Shown here in pieces: positions 20,997 to 28,735 of a DNA stretch of 64,000 bases. The notes beneath the pieces are model-generated. The model searched no databases. It saw only the letters and a program-made list of their open reading frames with translations, and had not been told where the DNA came from. Within the stretch, counting starts at the first letter, position 1, and the number at the start of each line of letters is the position of its first letter. The translations under genes and the position numbers were made by a program. Source of the DNA: Streptomyces endocoffeicus (GTDB lineage Bacteria > Actinomycetota > Actinomycetes > Streptomycetales > Streptomycetaceae); NCBI RefSeq assembly GCF_016741935.1, contig NZ_JAERRG010000015.1, forward strand, positions 1-64,000, given 5' to 3'.

Positions 20997-21506
20997 GTGC
21001 AAAGTCCTACCCTTTCCGCCGGCCCGGACGACACCGGATGCGAGGACCGGGTGAGCGACGCGGTGGCCGACGTGATCGCGGGAGCCCGCCGGCGCGCCGT
21101 ACGCGACGGTGACGCGCAGATCGACACCGCCCATCTGCTGCACGGCCTCCTGGAGTCCGACCCGGACGTACGGGACGCGTTTCCCGGTGGCCTGCCCCAG
21201 GTGATCCGGCTGCTGGGGTATCTGGTGCAGCGCGCCATCGGCTACGGGCTCCGGTGGAGCGGCGGCGTCGAGGACTCGGGGGCGGTGCCGTCGGAGGGGA
21301 GCGGATTGGCCGGATGGTCGCCCGCCGCGGCGGCCGCCCTCGATACGGCGGTCCGCCGCGCCGCTTCCCGTGGCGCGTCCCGCGCCGACGGCCTCGATCT
21401 GCTCGCCGCGTTCGTCCGTGACCGGGAGTGTCGTGCCATGGAAGTGCTGCGGCGCGCGGGTGTCGCCGTCGCGCCACTGGTCAGCGCGTTGGAGGGGGAA
21501 ATCTGA
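20997..21506 (+). CDS. Stand-alone Clp N-terminal (R) domain protein
   Basis: A 169-aa protein with two Clp-N-like repeats: VADVIAGARRRAVRDGDAQIDTAHLLHGLL (about 20-55) and TAVRRAASRGASRADGLDLLAAFV (about 115-140). It has no AAA+ ATPase domain. Such proteins may act as adaptor or decoy for ClpC, by analogy with ClpS-like partners; that is inference. The start is GTG. Confidence 0.75.
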   Translation: MQSPTLSAGPDDTGCEDRVSDAVADVIAGARRRAVRDGDAQIDTAHLLHGLLESDPDVRDAFPGGLPQVIRLLGYLVQRAIGYGLRWSGGVEDSGAVPSEGSGLAGWSPAAAAALDTAVRRAASRGASRADGLDLLAAFVRDRECRAMEVLRRAGVAVAPLVSALEGEI

Positions 21507-21555
21507 CAGCAGTCACAGGGGTGACGGTGCTGACGCGAGCTGACATGATGGCCCG

Positions 21556-22545
21556 GTGCGCGTATCCGGAGATCACTCACAGCAGAGGAATGCCGGCCTG
21601 GGGCTCGCCCTGCTGTCGGCGTTCACGTTCGGCGGATCGGGTGTCGCCGCCAAACCGCTGATCGAGGCGGGGCTCGCGCCGCTCGAGGTCACCTGGCTGC
21701 GGGTGACGGGCGCGGCCCTGGTCCTGCTGCCCCTGGCCTGGCGCCATCGCGGGCTGCTGACCCGCCGCCCCGGACTGCTGGTGGGCTTCGGCCTGCTGGC
21801 CGTCGCGGGGGTGCAGGCGTGTTTTTTCGCGGCGCTCTCCCGGATCCCCGTCGGCGTGGCGCTGCTCATCGAATACCTCGCGCCCGCGCTGGTGCTGGGG
21901 TGGGTGCGGTTCGTCCAGCGGCGGCCGGTGAGCCGGGCCGCGGCGGTCGGGGTCGTGCTGGCCGTCGGCGGACTCGCCTGTGTGGTGGAGGCCTGGTCCG
22001 GGCTGAGCTTCAACCCCCTCGGAGTGCTGCTCGCCCTCGGCGCGGCGTTCTGTCAGGTGGGCTATTTCGTCCTCTCCGACCACGGCAGCGACGGCCAGGA
22101 CCCGGCGGATCCGCTCGGTGTCATCGCCCATGGACTGCTGATCGGGGCCGTGGTGCTGACCGTGGTCAGCCGCCCCTGGGGCATGGACTGGACGGTCCTC
22201 GCCGGGCGCGCCGACCTGGCGGGCTCCCGTGTCCCCGCGGCGGCGCTGCTCGCCTGGATCGTGCTGGTGGCGACGGTGCTCGCGTATCTCACCGGGGTGG
22301 TGTCGGTGCGTCGGCTCTCGCCTCAGGTGGCCGGGGTGGTGGCCTGTCTGGAGGCGGTGATCGCGACCGTTCTGGCATGGGTGCTGCTGGCTGAGCACCT
22401 GGGCGTGGCGCAGGTCGTCGGCGGTGCGGTGGTGCTGGCCGGCGCCCTGATCGCCCAGACCTCCACCCCGAAGGCCGCGGCGGCCGAGCCGGTGGCCGCC
22501 TCGGCGCCGGTGGAGGGGGATCGGGAGTTCACGGCGCGGGGATGA
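21556..22545 (+). CDS. EamA/DMT family transporter
   Basis: A 329-aa membrane protein of ten hydrophobic helices in two EamA halves (about 15-145 and 160-300). Sequences such as ALLSAFTFGGSGVAAKPLIEAG and PQVAGVVACLEAVIATVLAWVLLAEHLG are typical. The family exports amino acids, metabolites or drugs. The C-terminal 25 residues are an Ala/Pro-rich cytoplasmic tail. Confidence 0.88.
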   Translation: MRVSGDHSQQRNAGLGLALLSAFTFGGSGVAAKPLIEAGLAPLEVTWLRVTGAALVLLPLAWRHRGLLTRRPGLLVGFGLLAVAGVQACFFAALSRIPVGVALLIEYLAPALVLGWVRFVQRRPVSRAAAVGVVLAVGGLACVVEAWSGLSFNPLGVLLALGAAFCQVGYFVLSDHGSDGQDPADPLGVIAHGLLIGAVVLTVVSRPWGMDWTVLAGRADLAGSRVPAAALLAWIVLVATVLAYLTGVVSVRRLSPQVAGVVACLEAVIATVLAWVLLAEHLGVAQVVGGAVVLAGALIAQTSTPKAAAAEPVAASAPVEGDREFTARG

Positions 22546-22609
22546 CCGGCCCCGCCGCCCCGCGTGCCACGACATGAGCGAAGCCCCGGAGGGCGGCGGG
22601 GCGGCCCGG

Positions 22610-23311
22610 TCAGAGCCGGGTGAGGTAGCCGGGCACCGGCGTGTCGGGTGCGAGGTCGTCGGCGGGGACCGGCGTGCCGTAGGTGTGGGACACCGGCACC
22701 ACACCGCTCCAGTGGGGGAGTTCCAGGTCCTCGTCGTCGTCGCTGGGCCCGCCGGTGCGGAGCTTCGCGGAGACCTCTTCGAGGTCGAGGCGGAGCACCG
22801 CGGTGGCGGCCAGCTCCTTGGCGTTGGCGGGCCGGGAGTCGGCGGCGCGGCCCGGCACCACATGGTCCACCAGGGCGTCCAGGGCCGCGGTGCGCTCGGC
22901 CGGATCGGTCACCGGGCGGGCGGTGCCGTGCACCACCACCGAGCGGTAGTTGATGGAGTGGTGGAACGCCGAGCGGGCCAGGACCAGCCCGTCGACATGG
23001 GTCACGGTGAGACACACCGGCAGCCCCGGTTCCTCGGTCCCCGGCCCGCCCGCCATGCGCAGCGGCCGCGCCCCAGTCGAACCATGAACGTACAGCCGCT
23101 CCCCGACCCGGCAGTAGAGGGTGGGCAGGACGACGGGGGCGCCATCGCGTATGAAGCCCAGATGGCAGACGTAGCCCTCGTCGAGGATCGCGTGCACCAC
23201 CTCCCGGTCGTACGAGGCGCGCTCGCGGGAGCGGGTGGGCACGGTGCGGTCGGTCGGCGGGTAGGCGTTGTCGGGCGCGTTGGTCGCGGCGGTGGCGTCC
23301 GGGGCGGGCAT
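22610..23311 (-). CDS. Pyridoxamine 5'-phosphate oxidase family flavoprotein
   Basis: A 233-aa split-barrel flavin/F420-binding protein. The key segment is GYVCHLGFIRDGAPVVLPTLYCRVGERLYVHGS. The start at 23311 has GGAGG upstream. It is divergent from a MocR gene across a perfect palindrome. MocR proteins bind PLP and often regulate B6 metabolism, so a role in pyridoxine salvage or a PLP-linked process is plausible but not shown. Confidence 0.82.
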   Translation of the reverse strand: MPAPDATAATNAPDNAYPPTDRTVPTRSRERASYDREVVHAILDEGYVCHLGFIRDGAPVVLPTLYCRVGERLYVHGSTGARPLRMAGGPGTEEPGLPVCLTVTHVDGLVLARSAFHHSINYRSVVVHGTARPVTDPAERTAALDALVDHVVPGRAADSRPANAKELAATAVLRLDLEEVSAKLRTGGPSDDDEDLELPHWSGVVPVSHTYGTPVPADDLAPDTPVPGYLTRL

Positions 23312-23323
23312 TTGCGTCCTCCA

Positions 23324-23337
23324 TTGCACTAGTGCAA
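23324..23337. promoter_or_regulatory. 14-bp palindromic operator between MocR and PPOX genes
   Basis: TTGCACTAGTGCAA is a perfect palindrome centred in the 36-bp gap between divergent starts at 23311 and 23348. The MocR transcript would be leaderless or nearly so. Its symmetry and position make it the obvious site for shared control. Confidence 0.6.
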
Positions 23338-23347
23338 AATAGCGTTT

Positions 23348-24676
23348 GTGCTAGGAGAATATCCGATCGCGGGTCGTCGCGCAGCCGAGATCGCGGCCAG
23401 TGTGGAGCGCGCGGTCGGCGCCGGTGAGCTGCCGCCGGGCCAACTACTGCCTCCCCTGAGGGAGTTGGCCCAGCGGCTGAGCGTGAATCCCAATACGGTC
23501 GCGGCCGCCTACCGCGTGCTGCGCGAACGGGGCGTGATCGAGACGGCGGGGCGCCGGGGCAGCCGGGTGCGCTCCCGTCCGTCCAGCACGCCCCGCGAGT
23601 GGATCGGCGTCGAGGCCGCCGGTGCGCGCGATCTGTCGAGCGGCAACCCCGACCCCGCGCTGCTGCCCCCGCTCGGCGCGCCGCTCGCGGCGGCCGCGGC
23701 GCGCGCGGCGGAGCGCCCCACGCTGTACGGCGCGCCGGACGTCGTCCCCGAGGTGGCCGAGCTCGCCCGGGCCGCCTTCGCCGCGGACGGGGTGCCGCCC
23801 GGGCCGGTCGCCGTCACCTCCGGCTCGCTCGACGCGATCGAGCGGGTGCTGGCCGCGCATCTGCGGCCCGGTGACGCGGTCGCGGTCGAGGACCCGGGCT
23901 GGGGCAGTCTGCTGGACCTGATCCCGGCGCTCGGACTGCGCGCCGTCCCGGTCGGGGTCGACGACGACGGACCGCTGCCCGAGCGGGTGGAGCGCGCGCT
24001 GGCCCAGGGCGCGCGGGCGCTGGTGGTCACCGACCGGGCGCAGAACCCGACGGGCGCGGCGGTGAGCGCGACACGCGCACGTGAGCTGCGGGGCGTGCTC
24101 GCCGCCCACCCCGATGTGCTGCTGATCGAGGACGACCACGGGCACGGCATCGTGGACGTCCCCCTGCGCCCCCTGGCCGGGGGCACCGACCACTGGGCGC
24201 TGGTCCGCTCCACCGCCAAGGCGTACGGCCCCGATCTGCGGCTCGCCGTGCTCACCGGCGACGCCGTCACCCTGGACCGGGTGCGCGGCCGCCAGCGGCT
24301 GGGCCCGGGCTGGGTCAGCCATCTGCTGCAGGACGCGGTCGCCTGGCTGTGGCGGACGGGCGCGGTCGATCCGGCGGTGGTGGCCGCGTCGTACGACACG
24401 CGGCGCGCGGCGCTGGTGCGGGCGCTGCGCGAGCGGGGGATCGCCGCGCACGGGCACGGCGGGATGAATGTGTGGGTGCCGGTCCCGGACGAGACCGGCG
24501 CGGTCGCCCGGCTGCTGGCCGCGGGCTGGGCCGTCGCCCCCGGGGCGCGCTTCCGCGTGGCCTCGCCACCGGGGGTGCGGCTGACGGTCTCGCCGCTGGC
24601 CGCCGACGAGATCGGGCCGGTCGCCGACGCGGTGGCCGCGGCGGTGGGGGCGACGGTATCGGGACGGCTGGACTGA
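23348..24676 (+). CDS. MocR-type GntR regulator with aminotransferase domain
   Basis: A 442-aa fusion. A GntR winged helix (about 10-75: LPPLRELAQRLSVNPNTVAAAYRVL) is joined to a fold-type I aminotransferase-like domain; the PLP lysine is in VRSTAKAYGPDLRLA and AQNPTGAAV is the substrate loop. It probably senses PLP or an amino substrate and controls the divergent flavoprotein gene and itself. The start is GTG at 23348, only about ten bases past the palindrome. Confidence 0.87.
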   Translation: MLGEYPIAGRRAAEIAASVERAVGAGELPPGQLLPPLRELAQRLSVNPNTVAAAYRVLRERGVIETAGRRGSRVRSRPSSTPREWIGVEAAGARDLSSGNPDPALLPPLGAPLAAAAARAAERPTLYGAPDVVPEVAELARAAFAADGVPPGPVAVTSGSLDAIERVLAAHLRPGDAVAVEDPGWGSLLDLIPALGLRAVPVGVDDDGPLPERVERALAQGARALVVTDRAQNPTGAAVSATRARELRGVLAAHPDVLLIEDDHGHGIVDVPLRPLAGGTDHWALVRSTAKAYGPDLRLAVLTGDAVTLDRVRGRQRLGPGWVSHLLQDAVAWLWRTGAVDPAVVAASYDTRRAALVRALRERGIAAHGHGGMNVWVPVPDETGAVARLLAAGWAVAPGARFRVASPPGVRLTVSPLAADEIGPVADAVAAAVGATVSGRLD

Positions 24677-24825
24677 GCGCTCCGCTGGAAGTGTCGCGAT
24701 GTGTCGGTCGGGCCGACTGCGGCGCCGTCGTGGCTGGTCGCGCCCGCGCGGCGGAGCCGCATATCGACACGGCCCCGCGCCCCTTCGGGGCGCTGCCGAA
24801 CCGTAGCGGACTTCCTCCGACCTGC

Positions 24826-25836
24826 TCAGGAGCCTGTGCGATGGACCCGTATGGTTCGGCCACGACCGCCGGACGGGGCCCGGGACGCGCCGGAGCGCCG
24901 CTGGGTCAGGGCCGCGTCGATGAGGACGATCACGGCGCCCACCGGCGTGTTCCAGGTGAGGTGCTCCCCGAGGATCGCCACGCCCGCGGTGGTGGCGATC
25001 ACCGGGACGAAGTATGTGACCATCATCGCCGTCGTCGGGCCGACCTCGTCGACGAGCCCGTACTGGACCAGGAACGCCACCCCGGTGCCCAGCGCGCCCA
25101 GGGCGAGCACCGAGAGCAGGGGCAGGACCGGGAAGGAGGTGGGCGTCGTCGCGAACACCGGTGCCACGAGGGCGAGTTGCACCGTGCCGAGCAGCAGCTG
25201 CCCGCCGGACATCGACAGATGGGAGTGGCCGGTGTCGCTCAGCGTGCGCCGGACGTACTGCCAGCCGACCGCGTAGCTGGCCGAGGCGATCAGCGCCAGC
25301 GCCGTTCCCAGCGGATCCTGGCCGGAGAAGCCCTGCCAGGCGCCCAGCACGATCAACACGCCGATGAAGCCGAGCCCGAGGCCCGCGACACGCTGACGGG
25401 TCGGCCGGTCGTCGGAGACCACGACCACCGCGAGCAGCATCCCCCACAGCGGCGAGGCGGCGTTGCAGATCCCGGCCAGAGTGGAGGGGATGGTCAGCTC
25501 GGCGTAGGCGAACAGCGAGAACGGCAGCGCGTTCAGGAAGAACGCGGCCACCGCCAGATGGCCCCAGACCCGCGCCCCGCGCGGCAGCCGCTCCCGCTTC
25601 ACCACCAGCGTGACCAGCAGCACGGCGGTGCCGAACAGCATCCGCCCGAGCGTGACGTACAAGGGGGCGAACGCCTCATTGCCCACCTTGATGAAGAGAA
25701 AGCTGAAACCCCAGACCAGGGAGAGCGCGCCGAAGCGGACGCGCCAGTCGAGGAGCGGTCGGCGGACGGGTTCGGAGGGGGAGGGCTCCGCGGTGGAGGC
25801 GGCGGCAGGGGGCGCCGAGGCGGCGGCTGAGGTCAT
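24826..25836 (-). CDS. EamA/DMT family transporter (second)
   Basis: A 336-aa ten-helix DMT exporter. A 30-residue Ala/Pro-rich N-terminal tail precedes the first helix (FGALSLVWGFSFLFIKVG). The second half contains YFVPVIATTAGVAILGEHLTWN. It is transcribed divergently from a LysR regulator across a 73-bp gap with a palindrome, so it is the likely LysR target. Confidence 0.88.
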   Translation of the reverse strand: MTSAAASAPPAAASTAEPSPSEPVRRPLLDWRVRFGALSLVWGFSFLFIKVGNEAFAPLYVTLGRMLFGTAVLLVTLVVKRERLPRGARVWGHLAVAAFFLNALPFSLFAYAELTIPSTLAGICNAASPLWGMLLAVVVVSDDRPTRQRVAGLGLGFIGVLIVLGAWQGFSGQDPLGTALALIASASYAVGWQYVRRTLSDTGHSHLSMSGGQLLLGTVQLALVAPVFATTPTSFPVLPLLSVLALGALGTGVAFLVQYGLVDEVGPTTAMMVTYFVPVIATTAGVAILGEHLTWNTPVGAVIVLIDAALTQRRSGASRAPSGGRGRTIRVHRTGS

Positions 25837-25884
25837 GCCTTTACGATGTAGGCCGCAACCTCTTAGGACAAGCGAGAATTCGTT

Positions 25885-25896
25885 CGCGATATCGCG
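25885..25896. promoter_or_regulatory. 12-bp palindrome in the LysR/DMT divergent promoter
   Basis: CGCGATATCGCG is a perfect palindrome 14 bp before the lysR start. It is shorter than the usual LysR T-N11-A box but lies where an operator would be expected. Confidence 0.4.
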
Positions 25897-25909
25897 TAGT
25901 ATTCCTTAC

Positions 25910-26815
25910 ATGAACCTGGATCGCCTCCGCACGCTGCACGCCGTGGCCCGCCACGGATCCGTGAGCGGGGCGGCCGAGGGGCTGCATGTCACCACCTCCG
26001 CCGTCTCGCAGCAACTCGCCAAGCTGGAGCGGGAGACCGGTCAGCAATTGCTCGCCAAGAACGGGCGCGGGATCCGGCTCACCGACGCCGGGCGGCTGCT
26101 CTCCGACCACGCGGCGCGCATCCTCTCCCAGGTGGAGCTGGCCCAGGCGGATCTGGAGGCGCAGCGCGGCCACGCCGTCGGCGAGCTGCTGCTGGGCGCG
26201 TTCCCGACCGCCGTCCGCGGTCTCTTCCCGGACGCGCTGAGCCGGCTGCGCACCGAGCATCCGCAGCTGAATGTGCGGCTCCAGGAGATGGAGCCCGATG
26301 AGTCGGTGCCCTCGGTGGTGCGCGGCGACATCGATCTGGCCGTGGTCCTGGACTGGTACAACAAACCGCTGCCGATGCCCGGCGGGCTGGTGAAGGCCGC
26401 CCTGCTGGACGATCCGGTGGATGTCGCGATGCCCGCCGACCACCCCCTCGCCGGCCGGCACGCGGTCGAGCCGGAGGACTTCGTGGACGACGAGTGGATC
26501 TCCTGGCCCAAGGGCGGGTTCTGCTATGACTGGCTGATGGTGACCCTGCGCGGCAAGGGCATCGAGCCGAGGATCCGGCACACCGCGCATGAGCACCACA
26601 CCCAGCTCTCGCTGATCGCCGCCGGGCTGGGCATCGCCGTGGTGCCCCGGCTGGGCCGCGGCCCGGTGCCCGAGGGGGTGCGGATGGTGCCCGTCAGCCA
26701 GCCCACGATGCGGCGGCACATCTACGCGATCTGGCGCGCCGACGCCGATCGCAGGCCGTCGATCCGGGCGGCGGTCGAGGTGCTGCGGTCGGTCGGCGAG
26801 AAGATCATCGACTGA
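25910..26815 (+). CDS. LysR family transcriptional regulator
   Basis: A 301-aa protein. An N-terminal winged helix (MNLDRLRTLHAVARHGSVSG, TTSAVSQQLAKLERE) is followed by a LysR effector domain with LLLGAFPTAVRGLFPDAL and AAGLGIAVVPRLGRG. It is divergent from a DMT exporter, the arrangement of a ligand-inducible exporter switch. No strong ribosome-binding site is seen, so the message may have a very short leader. Confidence 0.9.
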   Translation: MNLDRLRTLHAVARHGSVSGAAEGLHVTTSAVSQQLAKLERETGQQLLAKNGRGIRLTDAGRLLSDHAARILSQVELAQADLEAQRGHAVGELLLGAFPTAVRGLFPDALSRLRTEHPQLNVRLQEMEPDESVPSVVRGDIDLAVVLDWYNKPLPMPGGLVKAALLDDPVDVAMPADHPLAGRHAVEPEDFVDDEWISWPKGGFCYDWLMVTLRGKGIEPRIRHTAHEHHTQLSLIAAGLGIAVVPRLGRGPVPEGVRMVPVSQPTMRRHIYAIWRADADRRPSIRAAVEVLRSVGEKIID

Positions 26816-26836
26816 CCGTCCCCCGACCCGGGCCGC

Positions 26837-27310
26837 TCAGCCCTGCGGCATCTTCCGGAAGTCCCAGGAGCGGATCGCCTCGGGGACCAGACGCAGCCAG
26901 GCATGGCGCCCGTCGTGCGGCATGGCGTCCAGGTCCAGGCCGAAGTACTTCGCCGCGAACATCCGCTCCGGCGTGTCGAGTTCGGGGCACGACACGCCGG
27001 TGCGCGGCTGCTCGCCGACGGGGACCGCCTCGCCGGAGAGCTCCACCCCGCGCAGTTCGCCGTAGTCGTGCCCGTCGTCGACCACCACCGCGATCCGCGG
27101 ATCGCGGCGCAGCTCGGCCCAGCGGCGGCTGCGGGTCAGGGAGTACAGCCACAGGGTGGTGCCGTCCCAGCAGAACCACAGCGGGCTGATATGCGGCCGT
27201 CCGTCCGCGGATACGGTCGCCACCCGGCAGATGCGCTGTTCGGCGAGGAAGGCGTCCAGCTCGTCCTGGCTCATCATGATGCGGCGCCCTCGCCGCTGGG
27301 TGACGGTCAT
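26837..27310 (-). CDS. PPOX-class pyridoxamine 5'-phosphate oxidase-like protein
   Basis: A 157-aa split-barrel protein with LAEQRICRVATVSADGRPHISPLWF and the cofactor-binding RSRRWAELRRDPRIAVVVDD. Actinobacterial members of this size often bind F420 or heme. GGGAGG lies upstream of the ATG at 27310. The substrate is unknown. Confidence 0.82.
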   Translation of the reverse strand: MTVTQRRGRRIMMSQDELDAFLAEQRICRVATVSADGRPHISPLWFCWDGTTLWLYSLTRSRRWAELRRDPRIAVVVDDGHDYGELRGVELSGEAVPVGEQPRTGVSCPELDTPERMFAAKYFGLDLDAMPHDGRHAWLRLVPEAIRSWDFRKMPQG

Positions 27311-27366
27311 CCGACCTGTACCTCCCGGTAACCCGTTGTGGGGCACAGGATGATGGCTCTTCCTTG

Positions 27367-28119
27367 ATGACGCAAGGGACGCTACTCTCCCGCGCCGTGA
27401 CCCCGAGCCCCCACGAAGACGCCGTGACCCCACGCGAAGACGCCGCGCACCCGCGCCCCCGCGAAGACCTCGTGGAACTGCTCCGGCCGGAAGGCTGCGC
27501 CCTGCTCACCGTCGAATGCCAGCGCGGTGTGGTGGGGCCGGACAGCGCGCTGCCCGAACTGGCCGCCGTGGCCCAGGAGTCCGGTGCGCTCGGGCGTGTC
27601 GCCCAGTTGGTGGCGGCCGCCCACGACACGGGCGTCCAGGTGCTGCACGCGGTGGCCGAGCGACGCGCCGACGGACGCGGCGCGAGCCGCAACGCACCGC
27701 TGTTCCGGGCCGTCGAACGGCTGCCGGTCCGGCAGCTCACCGGAAGCGCGGCGGTGGAGATCGCCGAACCGGTTCCGGTGGCGCCCGAGGACCTGGTCGT
27801 ACGGCGGCTGCACGGTCTCTCGCCGATCGCCGGGACCGACGTGGACGCGCTGCTGCGCAATCTGGGCCGCCGCACGCTGGTCATCACCGGCGTGTCGGCC
27901 AATGTGGCGATCCCGGCCGCCGTCTTCGACGCCGTCAACCTCGGCTATGCGGCCGTGGTGCCCGAGGACGCGATCGCCGGGGTGCCCGCCTCGTACACCC
28001 CGGCGATGGTCCGTCACACCCTCGCCCTCGTGGCCGCCGTCACAACGGCCGACGAGGTGGCCGCCTGCTGGCGGCAGACGGCCGTCACGCCATCCAGATC
28101 GAACTTCCCTGCACCTTGA
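27367..28119 (+). CDS. Isochorismatase-fold protein lacking the D-K-C triad
   Basis: A 250-aa protein whose core (about 40-235) aligns with cysteine hydrolases of the isochorismatase family: CALLTVECQRGVVG, LVVRRLHGLSPIAGTDVDALL, VITGVSANVAIPAAVFDAVNLGY. At the three catalytic positions I read Glu for Asp, Arg for Lys and Ala for Cys. If the alignment is right, this is a pseudoenzyme or has a different chemistry. The start may be ATG 27367 or GTG 27397. The 3' end overlaps the convergent Rieske gene by 35 bp. Confidence 0.78.
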   Translation: MTQGTLLSRAVTPSPHEDAVTPREDAAHPRPREDLVELLRPEGCALLTVECQRGVVGPDSALPELAAVAQESGALGRVAQLVAAAHDTGVQVLHAVAERRADGRGASRNAPLFRAVERLPVRQLTGSAAVEIAEPVPVAPEDLVVRRLHGLSPIAGTDVDALLRNLGRRTLVITGVSANVAIPAAVFDAVNLGYAAVVPEDAIAGVPASYTPAMVRHTLALVAAVTTADEVAACWRQTAVTPSRSNFPAP

Positions 28120-28591
28120 TCTGCGCGCCCGGCAGCGGCTTCTGCGCCGGGCCGCCCTTCACGCTGCCGTCGGTGATGTCGAACTTGCTCTGGTGGCAGG
28201 GGCAGTTGATGGTGCCGCCGCTCACATCGCCGACCGAGCAGCCCTGGTGCGTACAGATCGACGAGAACGCCTTGAAGTCACCCGCCTTGGGCTGGGTCAC
28301 CACGACCTTGTGGTCCTTGAAGACCATGCCGCCGCCCTCGGGGATCTGGGAGGTCTTGGCCAGCTCCATGCCGTCCCCGCCGCCCGACTGGCCGCCCTCC
28401 GCGCTCTGCGACGCGCTCTGCGACGGCTGCGCGCCCCCGGCGTCCTGGGCGCTGTCCGCGCTGCCGCCGCCCGAACCGCCGTCGTCGTCCTTGCCGCATG
28501 CGGCAAGCGTGGCGGCCAGCCCGGCCGCTCCGGCCGCGGTGACGACGGCACGGCGGGTGGTGCCCTGCCCGGGGATTGCCGACTGCGTCAT
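28085..28591 (-). CDS. Rieske (2Fe-2S) lipoprotein
   Basis: A 168-aa exported protein. A twin-arginine signal (TTRRAVVTAAGAAGLAATL) ends in the lipobox LAAC with C32. A Ser/Gly/Gln-rich linker follows, then a Rieske fold with CTHQGC and CPCHQS, which ligate the cluster through 2 Cys and 2 His. It is presumably anchored outside the membrane and carries electrons; no partner oxidase is adjacent. Confidence 0.9.
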   Translation of the reverse strand: MTQSAIPGQGTTRRAVVTAAGAAGLAATLAACGKDDDGGSGGGSADSAQDAGGAQPSQSASQSAEGGQSGGGDGMELAKTSQIPEGGGMVFKDHKVVVTQPKAGDFKAFSSICTHQGCSVGDVSGGTINCPCHQSKFDITDGSVKGGPAQKPLPGAQIKVQGSSIWMA

Positions 28592-28735
28592 GGTGGTGCC
28601 TCCTGCTAGGGGGACGTTTCACGGTTCTGTACGGACGGCGGGGCCGCCGCGTTCAGCCGAACCCGGGCATCCTCGCGCGCCGGGCCGGAAAATCGCTTTG
28701 CCGACCGCCCGGCCGTGCCATGAGAATGCCGGTCT

